Source: an uncultured Aquimonas sp.
GTDB lineage: Bacteria; Pseudomonadota; Gammaproteobacteria; Xanthomonadales; Xanthomonadaceae
DNA: 9,100 nt
Direction: 5' to 3'
Assembly: GCA_946481615.1 (NCBI GenBank)
Contig: CAMLOR010000121.1
Location: 1 to 9,100, forward strand
Part shown: piece after piece, positions 5,714-9,100 of the stretch
How positions within the stretch are numbered: the first letter of the stretch is position 1
How the letters are laid out: every line of letters starts with the position of its first letter
Notes under the pieces: model-generated
Databases searched by the model: none
The model's input: only the letters and a program-made list of their open reading frames with translations
Told to the model about the DNA's origin: nothing
Made by a program: the position numbers and the translations under genes

Positions 5714-6243
5714 CGCGCATCCTCGGCATCGATCCCGGCTCGGTTCGCACCGGGGTGGGCATCGTCGACGCCGATGCCACCGGCCGCGCCACCCACGTCT
5801 TCCACGCCGCCCTGGATATCGGCGGTGAGGACGACTTCCCGTTGCGCCTCAAACGCATCCTCGAAGGCGTGGGCGAACTCATCGAACGCTTCCGGCCCGA
5901 CGAAGTCGCGATCGAACGCGTCTTCATGGCCAAGAACGCCGATTCCGCCCTCAAGCTCGGTCAGGCGCGCGGCGCCGCCATCTGCGCCGCGGTGCTGCGC
6001 AACCTCGCCGTCAACGAATACTCGCCGATGCAGGTGAAGCAGGCCGTGGTCGGCCGCGGCGTCGCCGAGAAGCCGCAGGTGCAGCACATGGTGGGCGTGC
6101 TGCTCAACCTGCAGGGCGCGCCGCTGCAGGCCGACGCCGCCGATGCGCTGGCCATCGCCATCACGCACGCGCACGCACGCACGCTGGCAGCGCACACGGG
6201 CGTGGCGGCCTCGCTGCTGCTGCGCCGCCGCGGAACGCGCTGA
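5710..6243 (+). CDS. ruvC: Crossover junction endodeoxyribonuclease RuvC
   Basis: RuvC is the Holliday-junction resolvase: a dimer that nicks two opposite strands of a four-way junction during recombinational repair, working with RuvAB. The protein has 177 residues, close to the usual 170-175. All four metal-binding acids of the RNase H-like active site are visible: Asp8 (LGIDPG), Glu69 (AIERVF), Asp142 and Asp145 (QADAADAL). The conserved block [20 protein letters not shown] (70-89) is almost the same as in E. coli. [10 protein letters not shown] and EKPQVQHMV correspond to the DNA-contacting region. The start at 5710 gives the standard [11 protein letters not shown] terminus. The stop is directly followed by the ruvA ATG, indicating an operon. 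yebC, a common upstream neighbour in gammaproteobacteria, is absent. Confidence 0.98.
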   Translation: MTRILGIDPGSVRTGVGIVDADATGRATHVFHAALDIGGEDDFPLRLKRILEGVGELIERFRPDEVAIERVFMAKNADSALKLGQARGAAICAAVLRNLAVNEYSPMQVKQAVVGRGVAEKPQVQHMVGVLLNLQGAPLQADAADALAIAITHAHARTLAAHTGVAASLLLRRRGTR

Positions 6244-6840
6244 ATGATCGGCCGGCTCAAGGGCACGCTCGCCCACAAGCAACCGCCGTGGCTCGTCGTC
6301 GACGTGCACGGCGTGGGCTACGAACTCGAAGCGCCGATGAGCACGTTCTACGACCTGCCCGAGGTCGGTCGCGAAGTCGCGCTCTTCACGCATTACGCGC
6401 AGAAGGAAGATTCGGTGGCGCTGTACGGCTTCCTGCGCGAGGCCGAGCGCCGCCTGTTCCGCGACGTGCAGAAGGTGACCGGCATCGGCGCGAAGATCGC
6501 GCTTGCCATCCTTTCCGGCGCCAGCGTCGAGGATTTCGCCCGGCTGGTGCAGACGGGCGATGTCACCGCGCTGACGCGCATCCCCGGCATCGGCAAGAAG
6601 ACGGCCGAACGCATCGTCGTGGAGCTGCGCGACCGCGCTGCGGATTTCGGCACGAGTGGCGTGATGCAGATCGGCAAGGGCGGCCCGGTGCCGGCCGATC
6701 CGCTGGCCGAAGCCGTGGTCGCGCTGCAGCAACTCGGCTACAAGCCCGCGGAAGCTTCGCGCATGGCCGAGAAAGCGAAGGAAGACGGCGACACCGCCGA
6801 ATCCATCATCCGCAAGGCGCTCAAGGCGGCGTTGCGCTGA
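6244..6840 (+). CDS. ruvA: Holliday junction branch migration complex subunit RuvA
   Basis: RuvA tetramers bind the four-way junction and recruit the RuvB motor for branch migration. The protein has 198 residues, near the usual 190-205. Residues 1-62 form the OB-fold domain, starting MIGRLKG and including [10 protein letters not shown]. Glu55-Asp56 ([11 protein letters not shown]) form the acidic pin that separates strands at the junction centre. Two helix-hairpin-helix motifs follow, [13 protein letters not shown] near 79-91 and [13 protein letters not shown] near 114-126. The C-terminal domain, about 150-198, is the flexible RuvB-contacting part ([16 protein letters not shown]). The gene abuts ruvC with no gap (TGAATG), and kup begins one base after its stop. 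A modest GGA at 6232-6234 may serve as ribosome binding site. Confidence 0.98.
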   Translation: MIGRLKGTLAHKQPPWLVVDVHGVGYELEAPMSTFYDLPEVGREVALFTHYAQKEDSVALYGFLREAERRLFRDVQKVTGIGAKIALAILSGASVEDFARLVQTGDVTALTRIPGIGKKTAERIVVELRDRAADFGTSGVMQIGKGGPVPADPLAEAVVALQQLGYKPAEASRMAEKAKEDGDTAESIIRKALKAALR

Positions 6841-6841
6841 A

Positions 6842-8725
6842 ATGCAAACGTCGACCCACGACAAGGGTGCCCTGCGCACGCTCGTGATCGGCGCCATCGG
6901 CGTCGTCTTCGGCGACATCGGCACCAGCCCGCTCTACACGCTGAAGGAAACCTTCGGTCACCAGTACGGCCTGGCGCCGAACGAGGCCAACGTGCTCGGT
7001 GCCTTGTCGCTCGTGGTGTGGGCGATGGTGCTCATCGTCACCGTCAAGTACGTCATGGTCATCATGCGTGCCGACAACCGCGGCGAAGGCGGCATCCTGG
7101 CGCTGATGGCGGTGGTGCAGCGATCATTACCCGTTGCGTCGCCGGTGGCCTATACCGTCGGCATCCTCGGCATCCTGGGCACCGCGCTGTTCTTCGGCGA
7201 CGCCGTGATCACGCCGGCCATGACAGTGCTTTCGGCCGTGGAAGGCCTGGAAGTGGCGGCGCCCGCGCTGCATCGCTACATCGTGCCGGTGGCGCTCGTC
7301 ATCCTGCTGGCGCTGTTCTGGTTGCAGCGTCACGGCACCGAGCGCGTGGGCAAAGTGTTCGGGCCGGTGATGGTGATCTGGTTCGTCGTGCTCGCCGTGC
7401 TCGGGACCTGGCAGTTGATCGGCAATCCCTCGGTGCTGCGCGCGATCAACCCGTACTGGGCGATCAAATTCTTCGCACTGCACGGGCTGGCCTCGTGGCT
7501 GGCGCTGGGCGCCATCGTGCTGGCCGTGACGGGCGGCGAGGCTCTGTACGCCGACATGGGCCATTTCGGCCGCGTGCCGATCCGCATCGGCTGGACCACC
7601 TTCGTGATGCCGGCCCTGCTGCTCAATTACTTCGGCCAGGGCGCGCTGTTGCTGGAAGATCCGACGGCGGTGAGCAATCCGCTCTACAAACTCGTGCCCG
7701 AATGGGGCCTGTTCCCGATGATCGGACTGGCTACGCTGGCGGCCGTCATCGCCTCGCAGGCCGTGATTTCCGGCGCGTTCTCGCTGGCGCGGCAGGCCAT
7801 CCAGCTCGGCTACCTGCCGCGCCTGAAGTTGATCCACACTTCCGACGAGACCATCGGCCAGGTCTTCCTGCCGTGGGTCAACCGCATCCTGCTGGTGTCG
7901 GTGATGCTGCTGGTCGTCGGCTTCGGCAGTTCGAGCGCGCTGGCGGCAGCCTACGGTGTTTCGGTGACTGGCAGCATGCTGATCGACACGGTGCTGCTCA
8001 TCATCCTGGCGGGCCAGCGCGGGCGCATCCCGGGCTGGGCGATCTTCCTCATCGGCCTGCTCTATCTCGTGATCGACGGCGCCCTGTTCTCCTCGAACGC
8101 GATCAAGTTCGTGCAGGGCGCGTGGGTGCCGGTGGCGATCGGCCTCGTCGTCTTCACGCTGATGCGCACCTGGCGCCGCGGCCGCGAGCTGGTGCGCGCG
8201 CACATCGATCAGGGCAGCCTGCGCATCGAGCATTTCGTGCAGAGCCTGATGGCGAGCCCGCCGCTGCGCGTGCCCGGCACGGCGGTGTTCCTCACGCCCT
8301 CGAACCAGTTCACGCCGCCGGCGCTGCTGCACAACCTCAAACACAACAAGGTGCTGCACGAGCGCAACGTGCTGCTCAGCGTGGAGACCCTCAACGTGCC
8401 GCGCGTGGAGGAAGCCGAGGAGCGCGTGGCCTACACCGATCTCGGGCACGGTTTCTCGCGCCTGAGCCTGCGCTACGGCTACATGGAAGATCCCGACGTG
8501 CCGCGCGCGCTGCGCCAGTGGCCCATTCCCGGCCCGCGCTTCGAGCCGATGGAAACCACCTTCTTCGCGAGCCGCGAATCGCTCAGCGCCGATGCGGGGC
8601 AGGGCATGGCGCTGTGGCGCGACAAGCTGTTCCTGGTGATGTCGCGCAACGCAACGCCCGCCACGGAATTCTTCTCGGTGCCGGGCAACCGCCTGGTCGA
8701 ACTGGGCACGCAGGTGGTGATATGA
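6842..8725 (+). CDS. kup: KUP-family potassium uptake permease
   Basis: Kup is an inner-membrane potassium transporter, generally thought to work as a K+/H+ symporter. The 627-residue length is close to E. coli Kup (622). The first membrane segment carries the family hallmark [14 protein letters not shown] (20-33, with Asp25), and the third region has [17 protein letters not shown], ending near Glu134-Gly135. About twelve hydrophobic segments extend to about residue 440, followed by a cytoplasmic C-terminal domain (about 443-627) with few hydrophobic runs. The gene begins one base after the ruvA stop and ends overlapping ruvB by ATGA, so it is translated within the ruv operon. I recall kup next to ruv genes in other Xanthomonadaceae but cannot confirm it here. 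The reading frame is intact, with no missing motif. Confidence 0.97.
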   Translation: MQTSTHDKGALRTLVIGAIGVVFGDIGTSPLYTLKETFGHQYGLAPNEANVLGALSLVVWAMVLIVTVKYVMVIMRADNRGEGGILALMAVVQRSLPVASPVAYTVGILGILGTALFFGDAVITPAMTVLSAVEGLEVAAPALHRYIVPVALVILLALFWLQRHGTERVGKVFGPVMVIWFVVLAVLGTWQLIGNPSVLRAINPYWAIKFFALHGLASWLALGAIVLAVTGGEALYADMGHFGRVPIRIGWTTFVMPALLLNYFGQGALLLEDPTAVSNPLYKLVPEWGLFPMIGLATLAAVIASQAVISGAFSLARQAIQLGYLPRLKLIHTSDETIGQVFLPWVNRILLVSVMLLVVGFGSSSALAAAYGVSVTGSMLIDTVLLIILAGQRGRIPGWAIFLIGLLYLVIDGALFSSNAIKFVQGAWVPVAIGLVVFTLMRTWRRGRELVRAHIDQGSLRIEHFVQSLMASPPLRVPGTAVFLTPSNQFTPPALLHNLKHNKVLHERNVLLSVETLNVPRVEEAEERVAYTDLGHGFSRLSLRYGYMEDPDVPRALRQWPIPGPRFEPMETTFFASRESLSADAGQGMALWRDKLFLVMSRNATPATEFFSVPGNRLVELGTQVVI

Positions 8726-9100
8726 GCGATCGCTTGATGGATCCGGGCGCCAACCGCGAGGACGACTCGGCCGAGGCCTCGATCCGCCCGAAGAGGCTGG
8801 ACGATTACCTCGGCCAGGAAGCCGTGCGCCAGCAGATGAAGATCTACATCGAGGCGGCCAAGCGGCGCGGCGAGGCCATGGACCACGTGCTGATCTTCGG
8901 GCCGCCCGGGCTGGGCAAGACCACGCTTTCGCACGTGATCGCCAACGAGCTGGGCGTGAATCTGCGCCAGACCTCGGGCCCGGTGATCGAGCGCGCCGGC
9001 GATCTCGCGGCCCTGCTCACCAATCTGCAACCCCGCGACGTGCTCTTCGTCGATGAAATCCACCGCCTGCAACCGGTGGTGGAAGAAGTGCTGTATCCGG
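8722..9100 (+). CDS. ruvB: Holliday junction branch migration ATPase RuvB (N-terminal part, cut by window end)
   Basis: RuvB is the hexameric AAA+ motor that pulls DNA through the RuvA-junction complex. The ATG at 8722 overlaps the kup stop as ATGA. AGGTGG at 8712-8717 is a good ribosome binding site four bases upstream. The visible 126 residues include the N-terminal block [20 protein letters not shown], the Walker A loop GPPGLGKTT (60-68) and Walker [10 protein letters not shown] (108-116). The conserved [19 protein letters not shown] lies between them. Sensor motifs, the arginine finger and the C-terminal winged helix lie beyond the window. The fragment is in frame to the last complete codon, with one extra base at the edge. 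Confidence 0.97.
   Translation, partial: MSDRLMDPGANREDDSAEASIRPKRLDDYLGQEAVRQQMKIYIEAAKRRGEAMDHVLIFGPPGLGKTTLSHVIANELGVNLRQTSGPVIERAGDLAALLTNLQPRDVLFVDEIHRLQPVVEEVLYP

Noticed and set aside
4740..5954. 404-codon minus-strand open frame spanning the intergenic repeats, the hydrolase gene and the start of ruvC
   Set aside because: It crosses two real plus-strand genes and the repeat region and shows no coherent domain.
7127..8449. 440-codon minus-strand open frame inside kup
   Set aside because: It has shadow-type composition (His, Arg, Gln, Asp rich) with no motif. The plus-strand kup gene is full length and well conserved.

Overview
The window is high-GC DNA with Xanthomonadales/Lysobacteraceae character, most likely Lysobacter or a close relative. 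The first clue is a tandem set of secreted serine proteases built like Lysobacter/Achromobacter lysyl endopeptidase, with PKD, pre-peptidase C-terminal (PPC) and proprotein-convertase P domains. The second is a ruvC-ruvA-kup-ruvB gene order. The genus is inferred from gene content; no search was run.

Left half (1-4676): three consecutive + strand genes end in an almost identical P domain. The first is only a 3' end (1-267). The second (353-2626) is a complete lysyl-endopeptidase-like preproenzyme whose catalytic triad, S1 aspartate and six cysteines can all be placed. The third (2713-4617) is a diverged relative with an intact triad but no visible equivalent of the Lys-selecting aspartate. 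Each gene is followed by its own hairpin terminator, so they look like separate transcription units made by duplication. Their 3' modules are far more alike than their catalytic parts.

Middle (4618-5069): about 450 bases with no gene. After the third terminator lies a roughly 205-base nested imperfect palindrome with a perfect 24-base outer inverted repeat and a 14-base core hairpin. It is followed by a degenerate copy of the widespread proteobacterial intergenic repeat whose translation reads like 'VIPAQAGIQ...FRRNDG'.

Right half (5070-9100): a short alpha/beta hydrolase gene, then a tightly packed run of ruvC, ruvA, kup and the 5' part of ruvB, cut by the window end. Junctions are 0 to 1 base apart or overlap as ATGA, so ruvC-ruvA-kup-ruvB is almost certainly one operon. 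It combines the Holliday-junction resolvase (RuvC) and branch-migration motor (RuvAB) with a potassium uptake permease placed between the two motor subunits.

No tRNA, rRNA, CRISPR array, transposase or phage gene was seen. The most unusual structure is the nested palindrome at 4691-4895. The protease cluster, with conserved targeting modules on diverging catalytic domains, is the most interesting protein-level observation.
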